Origin: Clostridiaceae bacterium
GTDB lineage: Bacteria > Bacillota > Clostridia > Acetivibrionales > DUMC01
Direction: 5' to 3'
DNA length: 40,788 nt
NCBI GenBank assembly: GCA_012840075.1
Contig: DUMC01000030.1
Location: 1 to 40,788, forward strand
Part shown: positions 1 to 8,807 of the stretch, in pieces
How positions within the stretch are numbered: position 1 is the first letter of the stretch
Layout: the number at the start of each line of letters is the position of its first letter
The notes under the pieces: generated by a model
Databases searched by the model: none
What the model was told of the DNA's origin: nothing
The model's input: the letters and a program-made list of their open reading frames with translations, nothing else
Position numbers and translations under genes: made by a program

Positions 1-975
1 AAATCACTTATGGACATATTGTTCTTCCGGGCATGGCGCTTTATATAATTATACAATGAAGTGTTGCTGTGAAGATTATATATATATTTTCCTACAGCTA
101 CCCGGCTCAGTTTTTCTTTTATTTCCTTGTCATATTTTTGTTTTTTGGCATTCTTTATATCTTCTTTTAATTCTTTTATGTGCTCCTTATCTCCAATTGT
201 TCTGTAAAGATAATATTCTTTTGCTTTTAAAGTAGAGGATTCAAAAACAGTAACAAGCATGCTTGCAAGTCCTATTTTCCTAAAATCTGAAGTATTAAGC
301 AGCAAAATATCATTTAATGTAAACTTATGCTTTTTAAAAACTTTATGCATATAATGAAAAGCATTTTCCAGCGCTTCAGAACTTGCCCATTTCGTTTTGA
401 ATTTAAAATCCGTGGGATGAAATTTATTCGGATATACAAAGTTAAAAAGGGCGTAAATTGACCAATTGAAATAAGCCAGGACATTGTATATTCCATGTTT
501 AAGCAACCTTTCCTTCCAGTTAAGAGAAGGAATATCTTCTATGCGCCGTATGCCCTCTTTTTTTACCATATCTTTTACTGCTTCAATAATCATTTGTTCG
601 TTTTCCCACAAACCGTGTTTACTCCACATCCATTCCTTAAGCTTCCTTGTCCTGAACTCTTCCGGATATGCATTCTTTATTATGGCCAATACATCATGGT
701 TAAAAACGCGCTGTACCATACCTGATAACTTATACTTAATTAGTATGGATTTTAGCTGCTTCAAATTATACTTGGGCAAATCTTCTACTTTAATGCGGCA
801 AAGATTTTCTAAACAATACCTGGTTAAAATTCGACACCTAATTTTTATTCCTTTTTCCTGTTTTGCTTCATAAGACCAAAAATCCTTTGGAAATCTTTTT
901 CCTTCCTCGAGAACCTCTTTATAATGTACAAGTGCTTTTAGTTCCTCAGTATTAAGCTTAAAAAGTTCTACCATT
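1..975 (-). CDS. DUF4046-like repeat protein, 3'-truncated by window edge
   Basis: An uninterrupted minus-strand frame of 325 codons runs from ATG at 975 off the left edge, so the C-terminus is missing. GGAG lies a few bases upstream of the ATG. The protein is basic, rich in Trp, Tyr and Lys, and built of imperfect repeats of about 80-90 residues. The units share a YPxxF motif (YPEEF, YPNKF) followed by a Trp-bearing stretch, a helix ending in AVKDMV or MHKVF, and a segment like WKERLLKHGIYNVL. This resembles the DUF4046 repeats of Bacillus and Clostridia, whose function is unknown to me. The family name is from memory of the motif pattern. No catalytic motif or signal peptide is visible. It is divergent from folP and probably transcribed alone. 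Confidence 0.7.
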
Positions 976-1129
976 TCAAAATCTCCTACTGTCTATTATT
1001 TTTCATATTTGTTATATTTGTTATATTGATATATAACATAATTTTATATACGAAAAAAACTAATTTCTATGTTAAATAAAAATAAAAATTGTACAGAAAT
1101 TTAGAGAAAGTATACAAACAAAAATTCAT

Positions 1130-1158
1130 TTGACTCTTCAAAAAAATGAGACTTTAAA
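1130..1158 (+). promoter_or_regulatory. Possible promoter for the folate/biotin operon
   Basis: TTGACT at 1130-1135 and TTTAAA at 1153-1158 are 17 bp apart. A better -10 hexamer, TATAAT at 1171-1176, has no good -35 partner. Either could serve the folP start at 1220; the assignment is weak. Confidence 0.35.
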
Positions 1159-1219
1159 AAAACAAGGAGATATAATATAATTTAAATATAAATCTCATAT
1201 GGCTGTTGGAGGTGAAGTT

Positions 1220-2419
1220 TTGGCAGAATATTTTAAATGTAGAGGTTTTAGCTTGCCATTAGGTCAAAAAACTTACATAATGGGAATTTTAAACGTAACT
1301 CCGGATTCTTTTTCTGACGGCGGTAAGTACTATGATCCTGAGAAAGCGGTAGAAAGAGCTTTTGAAATGGTAGAAAACGGTGCGGATATTATTGATGTAG
1401 GGGGAGAATCTACAAGACCGGGATTTACCCCTATAAGTGCTGAAGAAGAATTAGGAAGGGTAATACCAGTTGTTAAAATTCTCGCAAAGGAATTAAATGT
1501 TCCGATATCGGTAGATACTACCAAGAGTATTGTGGCAGAAAAGGCCCTTGAGGCAGGAGCCCACATTATTAATGACGTATGGGGGCTACAGAAAGATCCG
1601 GAACTTGCCGGTATTATATCTAAATATGATGCCGGTGTGGTTGTAATGCATAACAAGGAAGATACTGTTTACACGGATTTAATACGGCACATTTTGAATT
1701 TTTTAAAAAAGAGCGTTGAGATAGCAATCAATGCCGGGATTGAACAGGATCATATTGCAGTGGACCCAGGGATAGGTTTTGGAAAAACTTTTGAACATAA
1801 TATTGAGGTAATGAGAAATCTGGATGCTTTAAAAGAATTAAAACTTCCAATTTTACTGGGGACATCAAGAAAATCCTTTATTGGTAAAATATTGGACTTG
1901 CCAGTAACGGAAAGGGTTGAGGGAACCGCTGCCACAGTTGCGCTGGGAATAGCTAAAGGTGTTGATATTGTAAGGGTTCACGATGTTTTAGAAATGAAAA
2001 GGGTTGCTAAAGTTTCAGATGCCATCGTCAGAGGGATGCTATTCAGAGGGATGGCATTAGATAAAATTATTTTAAGAAACATGAAATTCTTTGCATATCA
2101 CGGGGTTTTGCCCGAAGAAAGAACAAAAGGCCAGTATTTTATAATAGATGTTGAGCTTTATATAAATTTAGCTACAGCAGGGAAGAGCGATAATTTAGAA
2201 CACACTGTAAATTATTCTGATGTATATAATGAAATTAAAACAATAGTTTTACAGAACAAATTCATGTTAATAGAAAAGCTGGCGGAAACGATCGCTCAAT
2301 CTATATTGGATAAATACAAAAATGTGATAAAAACAAAGGTGCTTGTTAAGAAACCTCAGGCTCCAATAGACGGAGAATTTGATTGGATGGGGGTAGAAAT
2401 TGAAAGAACAAGGAATTGA
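1220..2419 (+). CDS. folP: FolP-FolB fusion: dihydropteroate synthase / dihydroneopterin aldolase
   Basis: Two consecutive steps-related enzymes of folate synthesis are joined in one 399-aa chain. The N-terminal ~275 residues are dihydropteroate synthase (joins p-aminobenzoate to hydroxymethyl-dihydropterin diphosphate), with GILNVTPDSFSDGG, the SVDTTKS strand, DPGIGFGKT and LLGTSRKSFIG. The last ~120 residues are dihydroneopterin aldolase: FFAYHGVLPEE, NYSDVY, LIEKLAE and the terminal KKPQAPI motif. I chose the TTG at 1220 because GGAGG at 1208-1212 is 7 nt upstream. The ATG at 1199 would place this ribosome binding site inside the gene and has none of its own. folK follows directly, so one enzyme chain and FolK supply the pterin branch. 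Domain calls are firm; the start is probable. Confidence 0.93.
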   Translation: MAEYFKCRGFSLPLGQKTYIMGILNVTPDSFSDGGKYYDPEKAVERAFEMVENGADIIDVGGESTRPGFTPISAEEELGRVIPVVKILAKELNVPISVDTTKSIVAEKALEAGAHIINDVWGLQKDPELAGIISKYDAGVVVMHNKEDTVYTDLIRHILNFLKKSVEIAINAGIEQDHIAVDPGIGFGKTFEHNIEVMRNLDALKELKLPILLGTSRKSFIGKILDLPVTERVEGTAATVALGIAKGVDIVRVHDVLEMKRVAKVSDAIVRGMLFRGMALDKIILRNMKFFAYHGVLPEERTKGQYFIIDVELYINLATAGKSDNLEHTVNYSDVYNEIKTIVLQNKFMLIEKLAETIAQSILDKYKNVIKTKVLVKKPQAPIDGEFDWMGVEIERTRN

Positions 2420-2474
2420 GCGAAAGAAAGTAGAACAAAAAACTAAGCATCAAAAAATTAAGCAGGAGAAAATA

Positions 2475-2969
2475 ATGAAAGCTGAAGAAGCTTATATAGC
2501 ACTGGGTTCCAATATAGGAAACAGGTTTGAAAATATACAAAATGCCATTAAAGCCATAAGCATGATTGAAAATACCACAGTGATAAAACTATCAAAAATT
2601 TATGAAACTGATCCTGTGGGATATGTGGAGCAGGATAAATTTCTTAACATGGTAGTTAAAATAAAAACAGGATTAGATCCATGGGCGCTTTTAGAAAGAC
2701 TTCAAAATATCGAAATTATGCTTAAAAGAGAAAGGACTATCCGTTGGGGTCCTAGAACAATTGATCTTGATATATTAACATATGATGATTTAGTTCTGAA
2801 TCATCCTAAATTGACAATACCGCATCCTGAAATGTTAAAAAGGGCGTTTGTGCTGATTCCTTTAAGGGATATAGATCCGAACATAAAGTTTAACGGTATT
2901 GGAATAGATGATTATATAAAAAATTGCAGCGATAGGCATACGGTTGTTTTATATAAAGCATTTATATGA
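2475..2969 (+). CDS. folK: FolK, hydroxymethyl-dihydropterin pyrophosphokinase
   Basis: This 164-aa cytosolic enzyme transfers pyrophosphate from ATP to 6-hydroxymethyl-dihydropterin, making the substrate of FolP just upstream. Visible family motifs are AYIALGSNIGNR near the start, KIYETDPVGY, FLNMVVKI, and the signature RWGPRTIDLDIL, whose Arg and Asp residues bind ATP and Mg. The length is normal. The ATG at 2475 has AGGAG at 2464-2468 with a 6-nt gap. A TTG at 2400, overlapping folP-folB, would add a 25-residue Lys-rich tail that family members lack. Co-transcription with folP-folB is very likely. Confidence 0.95.
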   Translation: MKAEEAYIALGSNIGNRFENIQNAIKAISMIENTTVIKLSKIYETDPVGYVEQDKFLNMVVKIKTGLDPWALLERLQNIEIMLKRERTIRWGPRTIDLDILTYDDLVLNHPKLTIPHPEMLKRAFVLIPLRDIDPNIKFNGIGIDDYIKNCSDRHTVVLYKAFI

Positions 2970-2980
2970 GGTAGGTATTT

Positions 2981-3721
2981 ATGCCGGAAGTTTATTATTA
3001 TATTCCTGCTGACAAATCCGACCATATTGTAGAGTGTGGCCTGAAACTTTCTGTCTGGTTTGATAAAGAGGTATTAATAGAAGGAGTAATGAAGAAGTGT
3101 ATCTCGGCTTTATTAAGTCCTAAGGATGATATGAATAAATTTACTGATAATTCATTAAGATGCATAAGGATGGAGCTTCCGTCAGAGTATTGTTATGTTG
3201 GGGATAAATACCTATTTGAATTAGGCCGGGACAAGCCGGAATTAATGAATTTATATTATAAATCGGTAATACCTCTTGAGAACTACATATTTGGTTCGTA
3301 TCGTTTACCTGAATGCCTTGTGACAACTACGGTGATAGCGGAACAGATACATATTGTCAATAAAGCTCAAGACATACCGGTTTTATTTAATAATTCGGAA
3401 GAACTTTATTTAAGCAACCTATTAGAATTTAACAAGGAAATTTATAAAAATTTTGAAGATATGATTCTTTATTGTTTTTATACAAAACTTTCGGAGCTTG
3501 GAATTTTTGTAAAAATTGAAGACAAGGACAAGGGAATGGCAGTATTTATAGAGAATTTTAAAAATTCAGGCGATGAGGTCAAAAATGTATCCGGTGATGT
3601 ATTGAGCGGAGCAACGGATAATATATTAAATAAAGTCCATTACGCAAAAGAAAAGGTATATATTGTAAAAATACCTGATTTCAATAATATTATTAATGAT
3701 AAAATACTTACTGATGGATAA
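2981..3721 (+). CDS. Unknown 246-aa protein between folK and birA
   Basis: I do not recognise this gene with certainty. It starts 12 nt after folK and ends about 30 nt before birA, so it is probably co-transcribed with cofactor genes. No signal peptide or membrane segment is seen. The N-terminal ~130 residues form a compact pattern: YYYIPADKSDHIVECGLKL, then ALLSPKDD, RCIRMELP, and GSYRLPECLV followed by an IAEQIHIV strand. The order 'YxI..., ILxxGL-like helix, Arg strand, late Glu' is loosely like ADP-ribosyltransferase folds of the DUF4433/DarT kind, with E111 in the catalytic Glu place. That is inference only. Residues 130-246 are helical then charged, with no motif. Confidence 0.75.
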   Translation: MPEVYYYIPADKSDHIVECGLKLSVWFDKEVLIEGVMKKCISALLSPKDDMNKFTDNSLRCIRMELPSEYCYVGDKYLFELGRDKPELMNLYYKSVIPLENYIFGSYRLPECLVTTTVIAEQIHIVNKAQDIPVLFNNSEELYLSNLLEFNKEIYKNFEDMILYCFYTKLSELGIFVKIEDKDKGMAVFIENFKNSGDEVKNVSGDVLSGATDNILNKVHYAKEKVYIVKIPDFNNIINDKILTDG

Positions 3722-3752
3722 GATTAATAAAATATAATGAGGTATAGGCTTA

Positions 3753-4760
3753 ATGAGATATGAAGTTTTGGAAGTATTAAGAAACAACTTCGGAAATTTT
3801 GTTTCAGGCGAATACCTAAGTGCAAAACTGGGTATAACGAGGACAATGATATGGAAACACATTAGGGCTCTAAGAGATGAAGGGTATGTTATACAATCAT
3901 CATCCGGAAAAGGGTACATGCTTGAATCCGTACCGGATATATTAAATACTTTTGAGATAAAGTATGGGTTAAATACCAAATATATAGGAAGTGAAATTCA
4001 TTGTTTTAATACCATTGACTCTACAAATACTTATGCAAAAAAAATAGCCAATGAAGGATGCAAGGATGGGACTTTGGTTATTGCGGAAACCCAAACAGCC
4101 GGAAAAGGAAGGTTGGGAAGAACATGGAAATCAAAAAGTAAAAAAGGAATATGGATGTCAATTGTATTAAAACCTGAGATTCTTCCGTCACGCATACAAA
4201 TAATAACGTTAGCTGCATCTGTAGCAGTAGTGCATGGAATAAAAAAAGTTACCGGTATTAGTACCGGAATCAAGTGGCCAAATGATATAATTTCAGACGG
4301 AAAGAAAGTATGCGGTATCTTAACGGAAATGAGCTCCGAGCCGGACAGGGTAAATTATATAGTAGTGGGTATTGGGATTAACGTGAACCATGATGCTGCT
4401 GATTTTGATGATGAAATAAGACATAGGGCTGTGTCTCTTAAAATGCTGAAATCCGTATACAGTGATGTTCCTGTCGAAAATATAAGAAGAAGTGATTTGA
4501 TTAAGGCTGTTATATCAGAGCTGGAACAACTGTATGAAGATATTAAAAACGGAAGAACTAAAGATGTTTTAAACCATTGGAGGAGAGCATCACTGACATT
4601 GGGGAAAGAAATCAAGGTTTTTTCCGGAGGGTGTGAGTATAGAGGTACGGCCTTAGATATTACAGATGACGGAAAGCTTTTATTTCGTGATATGAATGGC
4701 TTAATGCACGAGCTGGTGGCCGGTGATATTTCGATAAGGGGAGTTGATAGTTATATATGA
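3753..4760 (+). CDS. birA: BirA, biotin-protein ligase and biotin repressor
   Basis: This 335-aa bifunctional protein activates biotin as biotinyl-AMP and attaches it to carboxylase carrier domains. The N-terminal ~60 residues are a winged helix-turn-helix (SAKLGITRTMIWKHIRAL, then GKGYML wing), so it can also repress biotin genes. The catalytic domain shows the biotinyl-AMP loop GKGRLGRTWKS, GIWMSIVL and KWPNDI, with KVCGIL following. The C-terminal ~50 residues form the usual SH3-like domain (ITDDGKLLFRD). Length is typical of group II BirA. ATG at 3753 follows a GAGG about 9 nt upstream. No biotin synthesis genes or clear operator are visible nearby. Confidence 0.95.
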   Translation: MRYEVLEVLRNNFGNFVSGEYLSAKLGITRTMIWKHIRALRDEGYVIQSSSGKGYMLESVPDILNTFEIKYGLNTKYIGSEIHCFNTIDSTNTYAKKIANEGCKDGTLVIAETQTAGKGRLGRTWKSKSKKGIWMSIVLKPEILPSRIQIITLAASVAVVHGIKKVTGISTGIKWPNDIISDGKKVCGILTEMSSEPDRVNYIVVGIGINVNHDAADFDDEIRHRAVSLKMLKSVYSDVPVENIRRSDLIKAVISELEQLYEDIKNGRTKDVLNHWRRASLTLGKEIKVFSGGCEYRGTALDITDDGKLLFRDMNGLMHELVAGDISIRGVDSYI

Positions 4761-4944
4761 TAAAACCAGCGGGAAATAAAGTTAGATAAAAAATAAAATT
4801 TGTTAGTAAAGCAGTCAGTTTGTAATAAAAATAAAGTAGAAAAGTTGTAGTATTTCAATTAAAAAGAAAATTAAAAGAAATTTAAAAAAGCATGAAGAAA
4901 GAAGTTATAAAGAAAAAGTTTAAAAAAGAGAGGCTAGAATACAG

Positions 4945-5430
4945 ATGGCTGAAAATATGAAAGAAAATATAACGAATAAGGAAAATAAAAACAGGAGGGG
5001 AAAGAACGGATCTAATACAGGTGGATCTATGAATATAAGGAGAGATGCAAAACAGCAAAATCCAAAAGATAAAAACAAACAAAGGGATAATAATCAAAAA
5101 TTAAACTCCAAAATTGTCTCTAAAGAAGATCGGGCAAAAGATAAAGATCTAAAATCCGATAGAACCGGCAATATATCTCAAGAAAAATTCAAAATATTAT
5201 CAAAGGTAAAAGCAAGAGACATGAAAAAAGACCAGATTAAGGAAACTTTAAAGGAGGAACAGACGGATAAATATAAAGAAAAACATCGGATTTCAAGTTT
5301 TAATTTGAGTTATAATAATAGAAATTCCGTGGGAGAGACTATCGACGACATAAAAGAAGATATTGCTCGGATAGAGAAAGAAATACAACTTGAAATTAAA
5401 GAAATAAGGAGTTTGAAATTGGGATTATAA
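4945..5430 (+). CDS. Lys/Asn-rich hypothetical protein upstream of the decarboxylase
   Basis: Not recognised. This is a 161-aa, very basic protein. Residues 1-115 are low complexity (Lys, Asn, Asp, Gln, Arg) and probably disordered. The last ~45 residues look ordered: FNLSYNNR, then a predicted amphipathic helix DDIKEDIARIEKEIQLEIKEI ending in RSLKLGL. There is no signal peptide or membrane segment. AGAGAGG lies about 11 nt before the ATG. The stop is 2 nt before the Orn/Lys/Arg decarboxylase start, so the two are almost surely translated from one message. The tight coupling suggests a small accessory protein, but no function can be assigned. An A-rich 180-bp gap separates it from birA. Confidence 0.6.
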   Translation: MAENMKENITNKENKNRRGKNGSNTGGSMNIRRDAKQQNPKDKNKQRDNNQKLNSKIVSKEDRAKDKDLKSDRTGNISQEKFKILSKVKARDMKKDQIKETLKEEQTDKYKEKHRISSFNLSYNNRNSVGETIDDIKEDIARIEKEIQLEIKEIRSLKLGL

Positions 5431-5432
5431 AT

Positions 5433-7052
5433 ATGCAGATTTCAGTTAATACGCTTAATGCACCAATTTATAAAGCCATAAAATCTTATATTGAAGAATT
5501 ACCAATACCCTTCCATATGCCTGGGCATAAAATGGGAAAGGGATTACCCCAAGATTGGATTGCCCTGGCAGGAAAAATAGATCTTACCGAGATTTTCGGT
5601 TTGGACAACCTGCATTTTCCGGCCGGAGCTATAAAAGAAGCACAAGAACTGGCTGCATCAGCATTTGGGGCATTTAAAACTTATTTTCTGGTTAATGGTT
5701 CTTCAGTAGGGATTCATGCAGCTATAATGACAGTTTGTAATCCAGGTGATAAAATAATTGTGGCACGTGATTGCCACAGGTCCGTTATAAGCGGTGTAAT
5801 CCTTGCTGGGGCTAATCCTGTCTATGTTCCCGTAGAAATAGATGAAGATTTCGGAATACCGACAACCATCAATACTGAAATTTTGACAGAAATCTTGGAA
5901 AAAAACCGGGATGCCCGTGCAGTTTTAATAACAAGACCAAATTACTATGGTATTTGTTCTGACATAGAGAAAATTGCCGAGATTACACGTTCTTTCGGAA
6001 AAATATTGATTGTTGACGAAGCCCACGGTGCCCATTTTAAGTTTCATGACAGCCTTCCCAGACCTTCACTGGAGGCCGGTGCGGATATTTGCATACAAAG
6101 CGCTCACAAAACTTTACCTGCTCTTACTCAAAGTGCTTATTTGCATTTAAGCAAAGATTTTTCGGATTCAATAGACGTTGAAAGGCTTGAATTTAATTTA
6201 AGGTTGCTCCAGACTACCAGTCCTTCGTATTTGCTTATGTCCTCTCTTGATATAGCAAGGGCAATTATGGAGCAGCATGGGAAAGAGTTATTAGAATCTT
6301 TAATAAATAAAATTGATTGGTTTAGCAGTCATATTTCGGAACTCAAGGGAATAAAAATTCTATGTGAAGAAGATATAAGGAAGAATATGAGAAAAGATGC
6401 AAAAAAAGACTACAAATTAGGAAGCCGTGCTACTGAGTTAAGGAATTCTGCTGTTGGGCTAAAAAATCCTGCCACTGCAAGAAGCGCCATTCATGACAAA
6501 ACCAGGCTTGTTATCAATATTAGCGATCTGAATAATGCAGGTTATGATGTTGAAAAGTTTTTGCGTGAAAAATTTCATATTCAAGTTGAAATGTCTGACT
6601 TGTTCAATATTATATGTATAACTACCGTGTCTGATGAAAAAAAGGATTTTGAAGGATTGTTAAAAGCTCTAAAAGATATCAGAGATTTAAAAACTCACAA
6701 GAATTTAACGAAATATGAAAATTTAACTAAACATGGTTTTGTTTCTACTCAAAAAGTTAGCGAGAAAAATAATTTAATAAAGCTAGTAAAAAATAATTTA
6801 ACTATACCCGAGCAGGGTATGGAACCTTGGAAAATTCTAAGCCGAAAAAGTGAGTACATTCCGTTCAAAACTTCTTTAGGCAGAATAAGCAGGGACTTTA
6901 TAGTGCCTTATCCTCCGGGAGTACCTTTAGTATGTCCGGGTGAAATCATAAACCGGGATATTATTGAGTATGTATACAAAGTTTTAGAAGTCGGAGGCAA
7001 TGTAAACGGTATTTTACAGGAGAATGGGTTAAAAATTTCGGTTGTATTATGA
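5433..7052 (+). CDS. Orn/Lys/Arg decarboxylase family protein, SpeA/YaaO type
   Basis: A PLP-dependent basic-amino-acid decarboxylase of the fold-type I family, 539 aa, likely making a polyamine precursor (agmatine or cadaverine). Visible features are PFHMPGHKMGKG near residue 25, NGSSVGIHAAIM, the cofactor strand LIVDEAHGAHF with D195, and the PLP lysine K226 in SAHKTLPALTQ. The C-terminal domain has the family's PYPPGVPLVCPGE. The substrate cannot be decided from these motifs. Residues ~315-350 hold a Lys/Arg-rich insertion and ~425-455 a second, Asn/Lys-rich one; both break the conserved core with lineage-specific low complexity. It sits 2 nt after the basic hypothetical gene and before tmk, as yaaO does in B. 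subtilis. Confidence 0.9.
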   Translation: MQISVNTLNAPIYKAIKSYIEELPIPFHMPGHKMGKGLPQDWIALAGKIDLTEIFGLDNLHFPAGAIKEAQELAASAFGAFKTYFLVNGSSVGIHAAIMTVCNPGDKIIVARDCHRSVISGVILAGANPVYVPVEIDEDFGIPTTINTEILTEILEKNRDARAVLITRPNYYGICSDIEKIAEITRSFGKILIVDEAHGAHFKFHDSLPRPSLEAGADICIQSAHKTLPALTQSAYLHLSKDFSDSIDVERLEFNLRLLQTTSPSYLLMSSLDIARAIMEQHGKELLESLINKIDWFSSHISELKGIKILCEEDIRKNMRKDAKKDYKLGSRATELRNSAVGLKNPATARSAIHDKTRLVINISDLNNAGYDVEKFLREKFHIQVEMSDLFNIICITTVSDEKKDFEGLLKALKDIRDLKTHKNLTKYENLTKHGFVSTQKVSEKNNLIKLVKNNLTIPEQGMEPWKILSRKSEYIPFKTSLGRISRDFIVPYPPGVPLVCPGEIINRDIIEYVYKVLEVGGNVNGILQENGLKISVVL

Positions 7053-7139
7053 CAATTATGTGGTACAATTTAAATAAATAGGCAAAAATTTAAATTGACA
7101 AGTTTATAAAAACGACAGCAGTAGTATAAAGGAGCCAAT

Positions 7140-7775
7140 ATGATGAAAAAAGGTATTTTTATTACTGTAGAAGGTATTGATGGTTCCGGGAAAACAACAC
7201 AAATAAACTTTATAAAAAATTACATGGAAGAAAAAGGATACAGCGTTGTACTAACCAGAGAACCCGGAGGGACAAAAATAGGTGAAAAAATACGTGCAAT
7301 AATCCTCGATCCTGAAAATAAGGAAATGGATAGTATTACGGAAATGCTTCTTTATGCGTCAGCAAGGGCGCAATTAATCAGTGAATTGATAAAATCTGCC
7401 ATAGATGAAGGTAAGGTTGTAATTTGCGATAGATTTGTAGATTCCAGTTTTGCTTACCAAGGATACGGGCGGGGAATCGACATTGAATTAATAACCAGAG
7501 TAAATGATATAGCCATACGTGGTATTAAACCTGATATAACCTTTTGGTTTGACATACCACCGGAAGATGCACTAAAAAGGCGAAAAACATCATCGTCATC
7601 GGACAGGATTGAGAGGGAAAAAATAGATTTTTATAATAGAGTTTACGACGGATATAGTATTCTGGCTAAAACTTATCCCGAAAGGATTAAAAGAATAGAT
7701 GCGACAAGAGATATTGAACAGGTATCCATGGATATAAAAATATGGTTGGATAAGATTATAAATAGAGCATTATAA
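7140..7775 (+). CDS. tmk: Tmk, thymidylate kinase
   Basis: This cytosolic enzyme phosphorylates dTMP to dTDP. The 211-aa chain shows the P-loop EGIDGSGKTTQ at residues ~10-20, the REPGGT motif, DRFVDSSFAYQG for dTMP binding, and a LID region (RRKTSSSSDRIER) rich in Ser. AAAGGAG at 7128-7134 serves either of two adjacent ATGs at 7140 and 7143. It begins a four-gene block, tmk-darA-yaaR-holB, with the same order as in B. subtilis. Confidence 0.96.
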   Translation: MMKKGIFITVEGIDGSGKTTQINFIKNYMEEKGYSVVLTREPGGTKIGEKIRAIILDPENKEMDSITEMLLYASARAQLISELIKSAIDEGKVVICDRFVDSSFAYQGYGRGIDIELITRVNDIAIRGIKPDITFWFDIPPEDALKRRKTSSSSDRIEREKIDFYNRVYDGYSILAKTYPERIKRIDATRDIEQVSMDIKIWLDKIINRAL

Positions 7776-7847
7776 AAAACTTATAAAATAAAATGTTAAC
7801 AAACTAACAAATTAGTTTTACTAAAAAAATAAAAAAGGGGGATTTGC

Positions 7848-8177
7848 ATGAAACTGGTTCTTGCTATTGTACACGATGAAGATGGTCCAAAGGTTGCCGA
7901 TGAACTAAACAAAAACGGATTTAGTGTGACAAAACTTTGTTCTACCGGAGGATTTTTAAAAGCGGGAAATACTACTTTACTTGTAGGTGTATCGGAAGAA
8001 AAAGTTGATCAAGTTATTAAGATAATTAAACAAAAATCTAAAAGCAGGAAGCAGGCTATAAATTCAAACATGACACCTAATAACATAGGAGGCATGTTCA
8101 TGCCCTATCCTGTAGAAGTAGTCGTTGGAGGGGCAACGATCTTTGTATTAAACGTTGACAGATTTGAAAAAGCATAG
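7848..8177 (+). CDS. darA: DarA/PstA, PII-like cyclic-di-AMP receptor (YaaQ, DUF970)
   Basis: A small PII-like signalling protein of 109 aa. The family forms trimers that bind cyclic di-AMP; its downstream target is not established. The sequence opens with MKLVLAIVHDEDG, then the GFSVTKLCSTGGFLKAGNTTLLVGV core, which carries the nucleotide-contacting TGGFL-GNTT residues. Near the C-terminus come GGMFMPYPVEVVVGGATIFV and a short tail. The variable loop (KQKSKSRKQAINSNMTPNN) matches the flexible B-loop position. AAAAGGGGGAT precedes the ATG. It lies between tmk and yaaR, its usual place in Bacillota. Confidence 0.95.
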   Translation: MKLVLAIVHDEDGPKVADELNKNGFSVTKLCSTGGFLKAGNTTLLVGVSEEKVDQVIKIIKQKSKSRKQAINSNMTPNNIGGMFMPYPVEVVVGGATIFVLNVDRFEKA

Positions 8178-8239
8178 GAATTTTCATAAGCAAATGTATT
8201 CTTAAAAACAAGTGAAGAAGCATAACTGGAGGATTTACC

Positions 8240-8692
8240 GTGAAAATAGATGAAACCCTGAATAGTAGACCTAAAGTCTATGGAAACCTAACAAGCGATT
8301 ATAAAAAGGTAACGGGAAATAATGTGAAATCCTTTGAGAGCAGGCTTATACAGGCTGAATATGACAATTATTCCGAGAAGTTGAATGATTTGGCTGAGAG
8401 GATATTTGAGCAGGGAAAGAAGCTTGAAAAAAGAATGGATATTAGGGAATATATTGTCTATAAAAGATATATTTCAGAGTTTCTTAATGAATATGTAAAT
8501 AATACTTTTAAATTTTCAAAGCAGAGAATGATGGATAGAAGAGGTAGGTATAGGACCTATTCTGTCATTAAAAAAATTAATTATGAGCTTGATGAGCTTG
8601 CTAATGAGTTGTTAAAGGATCAAAAAGATAATTTTAAAATTTTAAAAAGATTGGATTGCATTAGGGGATTAATCCTGGATATGCTTCTCTAA
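8240..8692 (+). CDS. yaaR: YaaR (DUF327) family protein
   Basis: A 150-aa helical protein of DUF327, unknown in function, found beside darA and holB in many Bacillota. The pattern of the family is visible: a disordered N-terminus, then FESRLIQAEYDNY, a long charged helix (LAERIFEQGKKLEKRMDI), REYIVYKRYISEFLNEYV, and a final segment with LDCIRGLILDMLL. The start is GTG at 8240 with GGAGG about 7 nt upstream. No catalytic or membrane signature is present. The 60-bp gap to holB is AT-rich with repeated AAACTTTAA and AACTATA words. Confidence 0.88.
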   Translation: MKIDETLNSRPKVYGNLTSDYKKVTGNNVKSFESRLIQAEYDNYSEKLNDLAERIFEQGKKLEKRMDIREYIVYKRYISEFLNEYVNNTFKFSKQRMMDRRGRYRTYSVIKKINYELDELANELLKDQKDNFKILKRLDCIRGLILDMLL

Positions 8693-8807
8693 ACTTTAAA
8701 ACTTTAACTATAAACTTTAATAAACTATAGATTTTAAACTATATTTTGTTATTCATTTGTTATTTCAAAACACTAAATCTTATTATTTTGTCAATACGGA
8801 GTTTAAA

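Noticed and set aside
484-873. Plus-strand open frame of 129 codons
   Set aside because: It is antisense to the longer DUF4046-like frame, lacks a ribosome binding site and gives a Phe/Ser/His-rich product typical of a shadow frame.
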